From Desulfobulbaceae bacterium (lineage in GTDB: Bacteria > Desulfobacterota > Desulfobulbia > Desulfobulbales > Desulfobulbaceae): a stretch of 51,107 nucleotides of DNA. The notes under the pieces are model-generated. The model was not told where the DNA came from and did no database searches. It saw only the letters and a program-made list of their open reading frames with translations. Location: NCBI GenBank assembly GCA_015489765.1, contig WFZC01000046.1:1-51107 (forward strand). Reading direction: 5' to 3'. Below, piece by piece: positions 27,234 through 38,632 of this stretch. The position numbers and the translations under genes were made by a program. Every line of letters begins with the position of its first letter. Position 1 is the stretch's first letter.

Positions 27234-30200
27234 TTATACCTCAGCGGTTTCTTTTTTCGTGGCCCTGCCAAAGGCCTCTATCTGGGCGTTTATCTGTTCA
27301 TTGGTAAAGCCACCCATGGAGATGGCAAAGGTCGGGCAATGGCTGGCGCAGATACCACAGGCCTTGCAAGAGGCAGCAATGGTGCGGGCCTTGCGTTTTT
27401 TCTCCACCTTGATCATTTCAATGGCGGAAAAGGGGCACAGGCTGACGCACAGGCCACAGCCGATACAGGTCTTCTCGTCCACCGATGAAACAATGGGATC
27501 AACGGAGACCGATCCCTTCACCAGTGGTATGGCCGCCTTGGCGGCAGCGGCCTGGGCCTGGGCAATGGTTTCATCTACCGGTTTCGGGCCATGCGCCAGG
27601 CCGCAGACATAAACGCCGTCCACCGGTAGTTCAACGGGCCGCAGTTTCACATGCGCTTCGAGAAAAAATTTATCATCGGTCAACGGGGCCTTGAGCAGTT
27701 TGCTCAACTCCTCGGTTCCGTCCGGCACAATACCAACGGACAGGGCAAGCAGATCAGGGGTTAGATCCACCTCTTCCTGGAGCAGGGAATCAAAAAACTT
27801 CACATGCAGACGCCGTCCTTTTTCATACACCTCGGGTTTATTTTCCAGTTCGTAGGGGATAAAAACAACCCCTTTCAGCCTGGCCTCACGATAGGCGTCC
27901 TCGGCATAGCCATAGGTCCGCATATCGCGATACAGGACAATGACCTGGGAATCTGGATTGATTTCCTTGATCTTGAGCGCATTCTTGACAGCATGATTGC
28001 AGCAGACCTTAGAACAGTAGTTCAGGTCATCGCCCCGGGAGCCGGCACATTGAATCATAACCACGGAATCAGGTGCCCGGTTCTTTGCCCTGCCGGCAAG
28101 GCGTTTTTCCAGCTCCTGCTGGGTAAGCACCCTGGAATTTTTGCCGAGCAGGTAGCCGTCCGGCCGATGTTCATGGCCGCCGGTGGCAAGGATGACAACT
28201 CCATGATCTATGGTATGCTCTTCTTGCTTCTTGCCAACAGTGGTGGCGACAACCGAAGAAAAGTTGCCGATGAAACCGGAAGTCTGCACGATCTCGGCAC
28301 TGGTCAACACATCGATTTTCCTGTTTTTCTTAACACGGGCAACCAGCTTTTTCAGATAACCGGCTGTCTCGCTGCTACTCAGGGTATGGTTGAGCAGACC
28401 AAGATTGCCGCCAAGGGTCTTTTCCTTTTCCAGCAGGACCGATTCAAATCCCTGCTCGGCCATGGTCAGGGCCACCACCATTCCGGCGATTCCACCGCCG
28501 ACAATCAGGGCCCTTGATGTCACCGGCACCGTCTGGGCAGGAAGAGGCTTAAGTTTTCTCGCCTTGGCAACGGCCATACGGACAAGATCCTGTGACTTGT
28601 CCGTGGCCGCGTCGGGCTCCCCGGCATGCACCCAGGAACACTGGTCGCGGATATTGACCATCTCTACCAGGCAGGGATTCAAGCCAGCGTCTTTCAGGGT
28701 CTCCTGAAAGAGCGGCTCATGGGTCCTGGGTGAACAGGCTGCAATGACAACCCGGTTCAGGTTGTGGGCGATAATGGTCTTTTTCAGCGTTTCCACTGCA
28801 TCCTGGGAACAGGAGTAGAGGGAGTCGGTGTGATAGACCACGCCTTCCATATCGGCCACCGAATCTTCCACCTGGTGCACATCCACCACCGAACTGATGT
28901 TGATGCCGCAATGGCAGACAAACACGCCGATGCGCGGTTCATCGGTGTCTGTTTTCTCTTCCGGATAATCCTTATGGATAATTCCCTGGCCACGCTGCTT
29001 TTCCAGAAGTCCGGCAGCAATGCCGGCGGCAGCGGAGGCCTGGGTCACGGATTCGGGAATGTCCTTTGGCCCCTGGAAGGCGCCGGCAACAATCACCCCA
29101 TCCCTGTTGGTGGCAAGGGGCTGAAAGGTCTCGGATTTGGCAAAATTATAGTGATTGAGTTCAATACCGGTAATATCGGCAATGCCTCGGGCATCACGCG
29201 GCGATTCAAAACCCACCGACAGGACAACCAGATCAAAGGGTTCAAACTCATGGCCCCCTTCCAGGGTGGAGTAGGTCAACTGCAACCGGTTCTGCCAGGG
29301 CGTAATATCGCCCACCTTGGCGCGGACAAATTTGATGCCCATGGCTTCGGCCCTCTGCTGGGCCTTGTCAAACTCCTTGCCCTGGGTACGGATATCCATG
29401 TAATAAATGGTGATGTCTACTTCCGGATCATGCTCCTTGGCCACCATGGCCTCCTTGATCGCATACATGCAGCAGACAGAGGAGCAGTAGCCGTTGTCAC
29501 AGCCCAGATCACGAGAACCGACGCACTGGATAAAGGCAATTCTCTTGGGATGCCGGCCATCGGAGAAACACTTCACCTCACCCATGAAGGGCCCGGAGGC
29601 CGTGGTCATGCGCTCAAACTCAAAACTGGTCACCACATCCGGATGGCTGCCGTAACCGAATTTTGCCAGCGTGCTTTGATCAATCCTGCCAAAACCGGGC
29701 GCCAGAATGACGGCGCCGACATTCAACTCGATCTCTTTGGGTTTCTGGCTGAAATCAATCGCATGGCTCTGGCAGACCGGAACGCAGATCTGGCAGGTGT
29801 CATGCTGCAGGTGCAGGCATGATGACGGATCAATATAGTAGGTGGCCGGCACGGCCTGGGCATAATCAATATGAATGGGACGAGTTACCGACAGTCCCTC
29901 GTTATAGGGATCAACATGGTGGCGCGGGCAATACTGGGTGCATAACCCGCAGGCCGTACAGGCATCGGCATCGATATACCGGGGCCGCTGCCGAATTTTT
30001 GCAGTAAAATCACCTGCATTTCCCTCCAATGCCTGCAGATCGGCATTGGTCAACATCTCTATGTTTGGAGACCGACCGGCCTCTACCAGCTTGGGCGCCA
30101 GTATTCAGAGAGAACAGTCGTTGGTGGGAAATGTTTTGTCCAGCTGGGCCATGACCCCGCCAACCACGGCAGACTTTTCCACCAGATAAACATAATAACC

Positions 30201-30293
30201 AAGCTCGGTCAGGTCCAGGGCGGCCTGTACACCGGCAATACCGCCACCGACAACCATCACTGCTCCGGCCCTGTGTTCCATTCCTTTTCCCAT
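27234..30293 (-). CDS. hdrA: Tandem double HdrA with selenocysteine (Sec63)
   Basis: A 1019-residue flavin/iron-sulfur protein interrupted by one TGA at 30107-30105. Decoding it as Sec gives [20 protein letters not shown], where HdrA proteins have CSMCIL, a known Sec/Cys position. The first module (about 1-440) has the FAD motif [13 protein letters not shown] and a [4Fe-4S] [12 protein letters not shown] at about 111-123. The second (about 455-1019) starts with the HdrA N-terminal [16 protein letters not shown], has a second FAD motif [12 protein letters not shown] near 598, and ends with two [4Fe-4S] motifs ([12 protein letters not shown] and [12 protein letters not shown]). HdrA bifurcates electrons in methanogens. 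Here it lies between fdhA and mvhD, so it probably couples formate, ferredoxin and another carrier. GGAG precedes the ATG. Confidence 0.92.
30068..30083 (-). promoter_or_regulatory. SECIS-like hairpin in hdrA
   Basis: GAGGCC-GGTC-GGTCTC, a 6-bp stem with one G-U pair and a GGTC loop, beginning 22 nt downstream of the UGA at 30107-30105. Weaker than the other two but in the right place. Confidence 0.55.
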
Positions 30294-30371
30294 TACAATC
30301 TCCAGAGTAAATTTACTGTCATTCTTGGGGTTCCCCTAAAATACAGGGAATTTTTTTATATACTGACCTGT

Positions 30372-33300
30372 CTAAACAAGCGCCTTGGTCCTCTTTTCTA
30401 TCCTGACAGCGCAGACCTTGGCCTCGGCAATCTTGCACTTTGGATCAAGGGCATCGTTGGTCAACAGGTTTGCCGCCGCCTCCCGGTAATGAAACGGGAT
30501 AAATACCAGGCCCCGTTCAACCCGTTCGGTAATGCGCACCGGCAGGGTAATGGTGCCCCGCCGCGAACAGGCCCTGACGACCTCGCCATCCGCAAGCATC
30601 AGCTCTTCGGCATCCTCGGGATTCATTTCCACATAGGGAGAAGGCGCCGATTGCTCGAGAACCTCGGAACGCCTAGTCATTGTTCCGGTATGATACTGAT
30701 ACAAAACCCGTCCCGTTGACAGGACCAGGGGATATTCATCATCCGGTGATTCATCCGGTCCTGTCCACTCTATCGGGGTAAATAGCGCCTTGCCCCGGGC
30801 AAATTCGCCCTTATGCAGGGTCGGGGTACCGGGATGTTCCTCATCAAAACATGGCCACTGCAGGCCTCCGGACTCCAGGCGCCCATAGTTCATACCTGCC
30901 ATGGCCGGCCAGCATCGACGTATCTCCTCAAAGGTTGCGGCTGCGTCCATGGTTGTGTGGTTGCCTTTACCGATGATCCTGGTCGTCACCTGGTTGATGA
31001 TGGTCAGGTCATCCATGGCATTACCCGGGGGGTGAACCGCCTTGCGCACCCTCTGGACCCTGCGTTCGGTGTTGGTAAAGGTGCCGTCCTTTTCGGCAAA
31101 GGAAGCGGCGGGAAAAACCACATCGGCAAGCTCGGCTGTCTCGGTGAGAAAAATGTCCTGCACCACCAGTATTTCCAGCTGCTCCAAGGCCTTTTTGACA
31201 TGGGAGCTGTTGGGATCACTTAAAATGGGATTTTCGCCCATGATCCACATCCCCTTTACCTTGCCCTCAAGAATGGCGGCCGGCATTTCCGTTGCCGTCA
31301 AACCAGGAGCAGGGGAAAGCGGCGTGCCCCATATCTCTTCAAATTTCCTGCGGTTATTGTCGTCATCAACCCGCTGGTAGCCGGGATACATGAGAGGATT
31401 GCATCCCATGTCACTGGCGCCCTGCACGTTGTTCTGGCCGCGCAGCGGATTTATGCCAGCTCCTTCTTTTCCGAGATTGCCTGTCAGCAGGGCAAGATTG
31501 GCAAGGGCGCAGACATTGTCCGTACCCGAGGTATGCTGGGTGATACCCATGGTGTAATAAATACCTGCCCGGTCGGCCTGGGCGTACATCCTGGCCGCGG
31601 CCTCGATATCAGCGGCCGGAACTCCGGTGATCTTTTCGGCCCACTCAGGCGTGCAGTCCTGGACCGATTTCCTGAAACTTTCAAAATTTTCAGTGCGATC
31701 TGCTATATATTCCCTATCTTCAAGCCCATCTCGAAGGATAACATGACACAGCCCATTGATGAGGGCGCCGTCGGTTCCCGGGTGCTGGCGCAGCCACAGG
31801 GCAGAATCTCCCACCAGATCAATGCGGCGCGGATCGGCAACAATAAGTTTGCCGCCCTTTTTGACCGCCCTGCGCATGCGCACCGCAATAACGGGATGGG
31901 TTTCGGTTGTATTGGAACCAATCACCAGCAGGACCTGATTATCGACAATTGACTCGATGGTGTTGGTCATTGCCGCCGAGCCAAGGACTGTGACCAGACC
32001 GGTCACCGTGGGGCTGTGTCAGTACCTGGCGCAGTGGTCAACGTTATTGGTGCCCAGGGTGGAGCGGAAAAATTTCTGAAAGGCATAGTTTTCTTCGACC
32101 GTACACCGGGCCGATGAAAGCCCGGCCAGGCTGTCGGCGCCGTGCTCGCCGAGAATGCGGGCAAAGTGACCGGCCATGAAATCAAGGGCCTGCTCCCAGG
32201 TTGCCGGTTCAAGGGCTCCTCCCTTTTGCCGGCGGATAAGCGGGGTTTTCAGGCGATCCGGATGCTGGATAAAGGCGTGGCCAAACCTGCCCTTTACACA
32301 GAGATCGCCGTAATTGGGCGCGGCCTCCTTATCGGCGGTGGCCTCGAGCACGGTCTTACCCTTGACCTTGAGATCGATCTGGCAGCCGGTGCCGCAATAG
32401 GGACAGGTTGTTCTGATCGTGTTGACCACCTCGGACTGGACCGGAACTATTCTGTTTTTCTTGTTCAAGGCCCCGGTCGAGCAGTTGTCGACACAGTTCC
32501 CGCAGGAAACACAGTTGTCCTTAAAAATGATCTCGAGACCGACCGGTCTTCCCTTGTCATCAAAAGATTCCGCCTTCAGTTCAAGGGCATCATAGGAACA
32601 GGACCGCACACAACGGGTGCAGTATATACACTTGTTGCGGTCGACCCGGATGGCCCGGTGTGAATCGTCAATGGGATACAGGGGCACCTTGCCCATGCCG
32701 GTCTTGTTGATATTGACATTGAAATCAATATCGAGCCGTTTCAGATCACAGCGGTCAAAGGCCGTACAGCCACAGGAGAGACAGCGTTCTGACTCACGGC
32801 GGGCCATTTTTTCGGTAAACCCGAGTTTCACCTCGTCAAAATCCTGAATACAAACCTCGGGCGGCCGTTCCGGCATTTTTTCGCGCAGTTTGATCTCGAC
32901 ATTATCAAAATTTTTCAGGGACACGTCATCAAAGGAACGGCCCCTGGTAAAGTTGAACCGGCTTTCGGCCGGTTCCTTGGGTACCCCCATGACAAAGGCA
33001 TGGATATTGGCGGCGGCCCGGCGCGCGGACACCACCGCCTGGATCACCGATTTGGGACCGGTGGCCGCATCGCCGCCGGCAAATACCCCTTCAACGCTGG
33101 TCTGGGAAGAACGGGGATTGGCGACAAAGGTGCCCTTGGGAGAAATTTTCAGTCCCTGTTCAAGTTCACCGACAAGCATGTTTTCATCAACCGCAAACTG
33201 CCCAAGAGAACTGACCACCGTATCCACGGAAATGGAATTACCGGAATCCGGAATGGGAATTGGTTCACGCCGGCCGCGTTTATCCGGTTCGCCCAGTTTC

Positions 33301-34547
33301 ATCCGGATCAGATCGAGTTTCAGGCGGCTGCCGGTTTCACTGACACCGCAGATACCGGTCGGGCTGGCCATGAGCAGAAACTGAACCCCTTCTTTTTCCG
33401 CCTCGCGGATATTGCGCTGGTTGGCTGGCATCTCTATCCGGGCCCGGGGATAAATAACAGTGACCTGCTGCAGACCGAGACGGCGCAGGCTGCGTGCCAC
33501 CTCCATGGCAATGTTATTGCCGCCAATAACGGCCGCGCTGTTACCCAGGTCCGGCTTCTTGCCCTCATTGACCATGTGCAGAAAACGGGTGGCGCTGTAC
33601 ACATGCTCCCGGTCGGTACAGGGGACATGCATGGGCTGGTCGATACCGGCACCGATGGCGATAAAGGTGGCGTCAAATCCCATGTCCCGCAATTCCTGCA
33701 GGGTGAAATCCCGCCCCCATCGCTGGCTGAGACGTATGTTTATTCCCATCCGCAGGATGGTGTTTATCTCGTAATTAAGAACATCCTTGGGGATCTTGTA
33801 CTCGGGAAAGCCGTAGCGCAGGGCCCCGCCGAGCTGCGGCTCGGCTTCAAATATGGTTACATCATGCCCTTTTCTGGTCAGGAAAAAGGCGGCCGTCAAA
33901 CCGGCCGGGCCACCGCCGATAACCGCTATTCGCTTGCCGGTGGGTTTTTCCTTGGGGATACCGAGATCAATTTTGTTGGCCATGCACCAGTCGGCAACAA
34001 AACGTTTCAGGTGGTTGATGGAAACGGGCTCGTCAACAAGAATCCTGCGGCAACGGGTCTCGCAGAACCGGGGGCAGACCCGGCCCACGGAAAAGGGGAC
34101 CGGATTACGCTCCATAATCAGACGCAGGGCCTCTTCATACTCACCCTTGGCCACATGGGCGATATACCCTTGAACATTTATCTGGCCGGGACAGGTTAGA
34201 TTGCAGGGGGCCTTGCAGTCGCCGAAATGGGTCTGGGAGAGAATGGCCAGCCGTTCCTGACGATGGGCAATGACATCATTGGAATTGGTTTGAATTACCA
34301 TCCCATCCTGGGCCAGGGTGACACAGGCACGAAAAAGCCCTTCCGTTGCCATGGTGGAACTCAGACCATATTTTTCATAATCAAGGATCTGGACCACACA
34401 GATTTCGCACGGTTTTTCGGCAACAGTTCCCTTGAGCCAGCAAAGGGTGGGAATGGATATTCCGGACCGCTTAGCCACTTCCAGGATGGTCAGCCCTTTT
34501 TCGGCAATGATCTCATTTTCGTCTATGGTAACGGTAACTGTGGCCAT
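30372..34547 (-). CDS. fdhA: Formate dehydrogenase alpha subunit fused to a GltD/NfnB-like flavin module (Sec843)
   Basis: A 1391-residue molybdopterin/tungsten formate dehydrogenase interrupted by one TGA at 32021-32019. Decoding it as Sec gives DHCARY-U-HSPTVTGL, the catalytic position that is Sec or Cys in FdhA and FdhF. Order of domains: a [2Fe-2S] domain (C36, C47, C50, C75); a GltD/NfnB-like domain with a Cys-rich segment (CNLTCPGQINVQGY) and an FAD site (RIAVIGGGPAGLTAAFFL); two [4Fe-4S] ferredoxin motifs (CIYCTRCVRSC and CVSCGNCVDNC); then the catalytic domain with CPYCGTGC. It lies 78 bp upstream of hdrA. The set would interconvert CO2 and formate, with electrons to or from NAD(P)H, ferredoxin or HdrA. 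No clear Shine-Dalgarno precedes the ATG. Confidence 0.93.
31990..32006 (-). promoter_or_regulatory. SECIS-like hairpin in fdhA
   Basis: GTGACC-GGTCT-GGTCAC, a perfect 6-bp stem with a GGTCT loop, beginning 13 nt after the UGA. The loop sequence and the distance closely match the well-studied fdhF SECIS of E. coli. Confidence 0.8.
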
Positions 34548-34622
34548 TCAACAATATCGCAATAAAAAATATGAAAAAATACCAATGATCAACACCCCTG
34601 CCCCGACGACAATGGCAGTTGT

Positions 34623-35975
34623 TTACGCCGTGGGTTTCCACTCCTTGAGAAATGCGGGCAGGTGGCCGGCCTCTCTCGGACCGATTGTGATTGTCCAATC
34701 GGCCAGTTCCTCTTCAAGCTCACCCTTTATGGTAGCGAGATAGCCGGGGATAATCAGCTCCCGGTGTTTCACCTTGTCACAGATGCCCGACTTGTTGACA
34801 AAGGCGGCGATGAGATCGGCGCCAAACTTGCCGGCGGCCCAGGCGGTCAACACTGACAAGCCTTCGGTATCCTTGATGAGCAGCCAGGAAGGAACCTTGG
34901 ACCCTTCGATTTCACCGGACACGATAAAATAGGTCAGGGAGAAATTGCAGGTAATAAGAACCGGTGCATTCTCATCCGGCCCGCTGATAGGATAGATGTC
35001 CTCCTGGACAACCATGGGCCGCTGCGGATCGGTGAAGAGATTGAGCTGTTCCAGCAGCAGCGGAAAGAGAACATCGCCCTGGATGTCGGAGAGGACGACA
35101 ATGCCTGCGTATTTTGCCATCAAAACAGAGGCGATCATGGCCTCCATCATCAGATCGTCGGTCATTTCGCAGGGAAAGGTGATGGTCGGAAAACCCAGAG
35201 GTTTGAACTTTTCCTTTATCGCGGAACGACGGGCAACGATATTGTCCTCAAAACAGCCGCGCATGGTCCTGGCACCGGTATCGATTACCATGTCCTTGAC
35301 ACCGGCATCGACCAGTTTGCCAGCCAGATCGACCAGATCATCCAGATTTTTCCCCTTGACCCCGACAGGCGCCTTCAACTCCTTGCCAAGGGCGGCAAAA
35401 TCATCAAGATTATCAGCGGTCGCCCCGTAAAGCAGCGGGGTACGATCACCACAGGCGGCAGCGGCGGCCTTGATGTTCTCGGGGTTGTCGGACATCAGGA
35501 TAACAGCGGCTTTGGGAAGTTTTTCAATAACCTTTTCCGTAAGAGCGGTAAAGGCCGCCCCGTCTCCGGTGTCCTGCAATGCCACCAGATTGGCCCGCAT
35601 ATAGACCCCGACCCGTTCATACTCCATGGCGTTGAACCGCTCGATTTTGCCATCAATGGATGCTTCACCCTCGTCGGCCTTCATCAGGACGGCTATGCCG
35701 GTGGGATGTTCAAATCTCTTTTCATGCCGGAACAGACAGGTCTCGCCCCCGGAAACAAATTCAGCGTCACCAGAGCCGATGGAAATCGTGCGAATCGGCG
35801 GCGCCGATGCCTCGCCAATGGTTGCCTTGGCCTCTTCGCTGACATAAGGACATGTTTCGATCTCGGCCTGGCCGGCGGCAACTTTCATGGCAAAGGCCAG
35901 ACAGGTGGGAATGCCGCATTCGCCGCAATTCTTCTTGGGCAGCATTTTGAGAATCTGAATACCGGTTAACGCCAT
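34623..35975 (-). CDS. acsC: Corrinoid iron-sulfur protein large subunit (CFeSP gamma)
   Basis: Carries the methyl group on cobalamin from methyl-THF to acetyl-CoA synthase. The 450 residues start with the [4Fe-4S] domain (KKNCGECGIPTCLAFAMKVA, with the fourth Cys in ETCPY), followed by a TIM barrel and a C-terminal cobalamin-binding domain. AAGGAGG lies before the ATG. AcsD, the partner subunit, is encoded two genes upstream within the MetF fusion. The 289-bp gap to acsB contains a strong hairpin. Confidence 0.96.
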   Translation of the reverse strand: MALTGIQILKMLPKKNCGECGIPTCLAFAMKVAAGQAEIETCPYVSEEAKATIGEASAPPIRTISIGSGDAEFVSGGETCLFRHEKRFEHPTGIAVLMKADEGEASIDGKIERFNAMEYERVGVYMRANLVALQDTGDGAAFTALTEKVIEKLPKAAVILMSDNPENIKAAAAACGDRTPLLYGATADNLDDFAALGKELKAPVGVKGKNLDDLVDLAGKLVDAGVKDMVIDTGARTMRGCFEDNIVARRSAIKEKFKPLGFPTITFPCEMTDDLMMEAMIASVLMAKYAGIVVLSDIQGDVLFPLLLEQLNLFTDPQRPMVVQEDIYPISGPDENAPVLITCNFSLTYFIVSGEIEGSKVPSWLLIKDTEGLSVLTAWAAGKFGADLIAAFVNKSGICDKVKHRELIIPGYLATIKGELEEELADWTITIGPREAGHLPAFLKEWKPTA

Positions 35976-36190
35976 TGTCTCTTTCCTCCTTATGCGTATC
36001 GCAAAAACCGGCGGGAACCTTCCCAGGCCGGCAACTCATAATATTTTTTTCTGCTTGTTTTCTTAAACAATGACAGCCCAACCCTGCCTGACCATCATCC
36101 CCGCATTTTGACAAGAAAAATGATTTTTCGCTGGTAATAGGCCGTTGATGCCCAGCGGCAGCATCTTTACCTGACAGCCACTTGTGTAAA

Positions 36191-36223
36191 GAGCGGCCTG
36201 GTGCATGATCTGCCTGGCCGCTC
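36191..36223 (-). other. Strong intergenic hairpin between acsB and acsC
   Basis: On the minus strand GAGCGGCC pairs perfectly with GGCCGCTC across a 17-nt loop, 42 bp after the acsB stop. Only TTT follows, so it is not a convincing terminator. It could protect the acsB message or reduce downstream expression. Confidence 0.5.
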
Positions 36224-36264
36224 CCCCATCTTTACCCTGCAACGGAATCCGGAGCAGGCCACAA

Positions 36265-38472
36265 TCAGCCGATGGCCGTATCCATTTCAAGGGCGGGATG
36301 ACCTTTTTCCTTGAGAAACTGCAAGATTTCCTCTTCCGTGGTCCCCTGCTCCTCTGTGGCAATCATATCAAAGAGTTCAGGCATGCCAATCTCTTCACAC
36401 CGCTGGCGCAGTTTTTCCCCGATCTCCTCCTTGAGCATCTTGGGCAGCCAGACGACCCGCTTGAGCCCGCCTTCGGCCATAAACAGTTTACGGCTGGTCA
36501 GGTAATGCTTGGACACTCCCATGAAACCGGGCGTCTGCATGCCACCGCCCGCCATACCGGCCAGGGTGGTGAACTTCATGCCCGAGGGAGTCATGCCGCG
36601 ATAGTCACGATTGACCACCATTATGCCGTTGCACTGGGGCAGCATGGCGGCGATGGCCTCGAAACAGCCGCAGGCGGTCATCGGATTGTTCATCAGGGAG
36701 TAACAGCTCACCTCGGTTACGGCGCCACGGGATGCCTGGGCGACAAATTCGTTGATGCCGGTATAATAGCCATTGGCCTCATCCGTGCACTCACCCTTTT
36801 CAATGGGCTGGTTGGGACCGGTTGGATTGATCTGGTAGGACGCCTTGCCGTCAAGCCAGTTATAGGCACCGCACATACCGATCCGCTCGGGGGTGATGAC
36901 GCAGACGTGGCTGGGGGCAAAGGACTGGCACAGGGTGCAGGAGTAGAAGACATCTTCGGTTTCATCGGTCATGGAGCCAAGACGCAGGTCACGTTCCGCA
37001 TATACCTGTTTGGCCAGCTCCATGACCTCATCCACCTTGTCCTGGACCGTATAGATTTTGACCTGGACCTTGTCGAGGATGGCGCCGAATTCCTGGTGCA
37101 GCTTGCCGTGCAGAACCACACCGAGATGTTTGAAGGAAAAACCCTTTTCAACGGCCGCCTTGCCGATTCGGATCCACATGATATTGCGCTGGCCGATATG
37201 CATGATCCCCTGGATATAGTTCATCAGATGATGGAACTGGCGCTCGAGGATGGGCTCAAAATCGGATTGCATTTCCCGGCCCGCAACCTCGACCAGGATA
37301 CCGATGGGCAGGTTCTGGCCCTCTTCGATGTCGGCGATATCCGGGCCTTCCATGATAATTTTACCGTCTTCGACCTCATCCATTTCCTTGGATATGAGCA
37401 CCTCGACTCCGGTTGTCCGGCCGCCGCCGCATTCCATGAACAGGTCATCCTTGCGAATGCGCTCGCCTTCAAAGGCCGGACCAAAGGCCATGGGTATGTC
37501 GATCTTGGTGACACTTACCTTGAGGCCGCGCACCTCGATGGCCTTCTGGACGATCTCATCATGGGGCACATTGGAGACCACGTGTTCATAGGTACAGATA
37601 CCGGTGGGCAAGATTTCGGGAATATCGTAATCGGAGATGGTGGGAAAACCCCAGTTGATCGCACCGGCGGCATTGGCATACCATTCATCGGAAACAGGCC
37701 CGAATGCCATCACAAAGGCAAAGGTACGGTCCTTGTTGTAGAGCAGGTTTCCCTTATAATCGCCTGGCTTGATGCCACCAAATGCCAGAGCAACGCGGCA
37801 TGCGAATCCTATGGCGAAAACAGCGGAGGTGTATGACTTGCCAAAGGGAACAAGACGGGTATTCCAGCCGACCTGGACATCATTTTTGACCAGCAGTTCG
37901 GCCATGTTTTTACCCTCGCTCTGGTCATGCATGAAGATATAGAGATTCTTTTCCTGCAGCTCAAGGGCAATCTTGGATGCGACCTCCTTGTCGCTCGGCG
38001 TTCCCATTATGGCGGCAAATCCCGGGGCTGTGCCGTCGACAAATTCAACCCCGCGTTTACGGAAAATGACATCGTCGGCAGCGCCGAGAAAGAGATTATT
38101 GTCCGTCGGGTCTTCGGTCTTGGTGTAAAAATCAGGCTCATTGAGATAGCGTATGGCCTCGTACATTTCCTCGGCAAAAAAGGTTGCCATGCCGGCATCC
38201 AGCGCCGGAGCAAGGTAGGGGAGCCAGAGGTCCTCGGTCACCACGGCCGGCAGCAGGCTACGGCATTCCTGGAAAATATCTTTCATGTCACCGAGTTTTT
38301 CGATCTTGGCGCCAAGCATCGAATAAATAATAGGCAGAAAGTAGGCAGTGTTGGGAAAGGCGACTTCCTTCTCCGGTCCAAACTTGACCAATGCCTCTTC
38401 ATAAGTCTCCTCGGCCATGTCAATAATGTTCTTGGCGCCACGAATCGCTGCAGAACAGATAATCTTCGACAT
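36265..38472 (-). CDS. acsB: CO-methylating acetyl-CoA synthase
   Basis: Condenses CO, a methyl group and CoA to acetyl-CoA at the Ni-containing A-cluster. The 735 residues match the bacterial three-domain enzyme with an N-terminal CODH-contact domain. The A-cluster ligands are visible: CTLCQSFAPSHVC and, 10 residues on, MCGAYN (about 512-535) supply the [4Fe-4S] Cys, and the CGC of TACGCFEAI (about 600) bridges the nickels. CAGGAG lies before the ATG. It lies between metF-acsD and acsC. The same enzyme works in either direction (autotrophy or acetate oxidation), so the gene alone does not tell which. Confidence 0.97.
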   Translation of the reverse strand: MSKIICSAAIRGAKNIIDMAEETYEEALVKFGPEKEVAFPNTAYFLPIIYSMLGAKIEKLGDMKDIFQECRSLLPAVVTEDLWLPYLAPALDAGMATFFAEEMYEAIRYLNEPDFYTKTEDPTDNNLFLGAADDVIFRKRGVEFVDGTAPGFAAIMGTPSDKEVASKIALELQEKNLYIFMHDQSEGKNMAELLVKNDVQVGWNTRLVPFGKSYTSAVFAIGFACRVALAFGGIKPGDYKGNLLYNKDRTFAFVMAFGPVSDEWYANAAGAINWGFPTISDYDIPEILPTGICTYEHVVSNVPHDEIVQKAIEVRGLKVSVTKIDIPMAFGPAFEGERIRKDDLFMECGGGRTTGVEVLISKEMDEVEDGKIIMEGPDIADIEEGQNLPIGILVEVAGREMQSDFEPILERQFHHLMNYIQGIMHIGQRNIMWIRIGKAAVEKGFSFKHLGVVLHGKLHQEFGAILDKVQVKIYTVQDKVDEVMELAKQVYAERDLRLGSMTDETEDVFYSCTLCQSFAPSHVCVITPERIGMCGAYNWLDGKASYQINPTGPNQPIEKGECTDEANGYYTGINEFVAQASRGAVTEVSCYSLMNNPMTACGCFEAIAAMLPQCNGIMVVNRDYRGMTPSGMKFTTLAGMAGGGMQTPGFMGVSKHYLTSRKLFMAEGGLKRVVWLPKMLKEEIGEKLRQRCEEIGMPELFDMIATEEQGTTEEEILQFLKEKGHPALEMDTAIG

Positions 38473-38632
38473 AGATATAACTCCTGAATATTTTTTATTC
38501 TTTATGCTTAGCGGACAAAGGGTGCCTGAAAAATAATATCATCGCATCCAGATACTTGCAGGCTGCAAACCATACGAAAAATTCGATCCATGGGAATATC
38601 TCTCCAATGGGCCGAAGAGTCAAACAAGAGGA

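Noticed and set aside
27027-30105. In-frame TGA codons at 27029-27027, 30107-30105 and 32021-32019 as gene-breaking mutations (pseudogenes)
   Set aside because: All three fall at established Cys/Sec positions of their families, have SECIS-like hairpins, and lie in otherwise intact frames; selenocysteine explains them better than three separate nonsense mutations.
34548-34622. Short hydrophobic reading frame in the acsC-fdhA gap
   Set aside because: No start codon with a Shine-Dalgarno, and it runs into fdhA in a different frame; not supportable as a membrane peptide.
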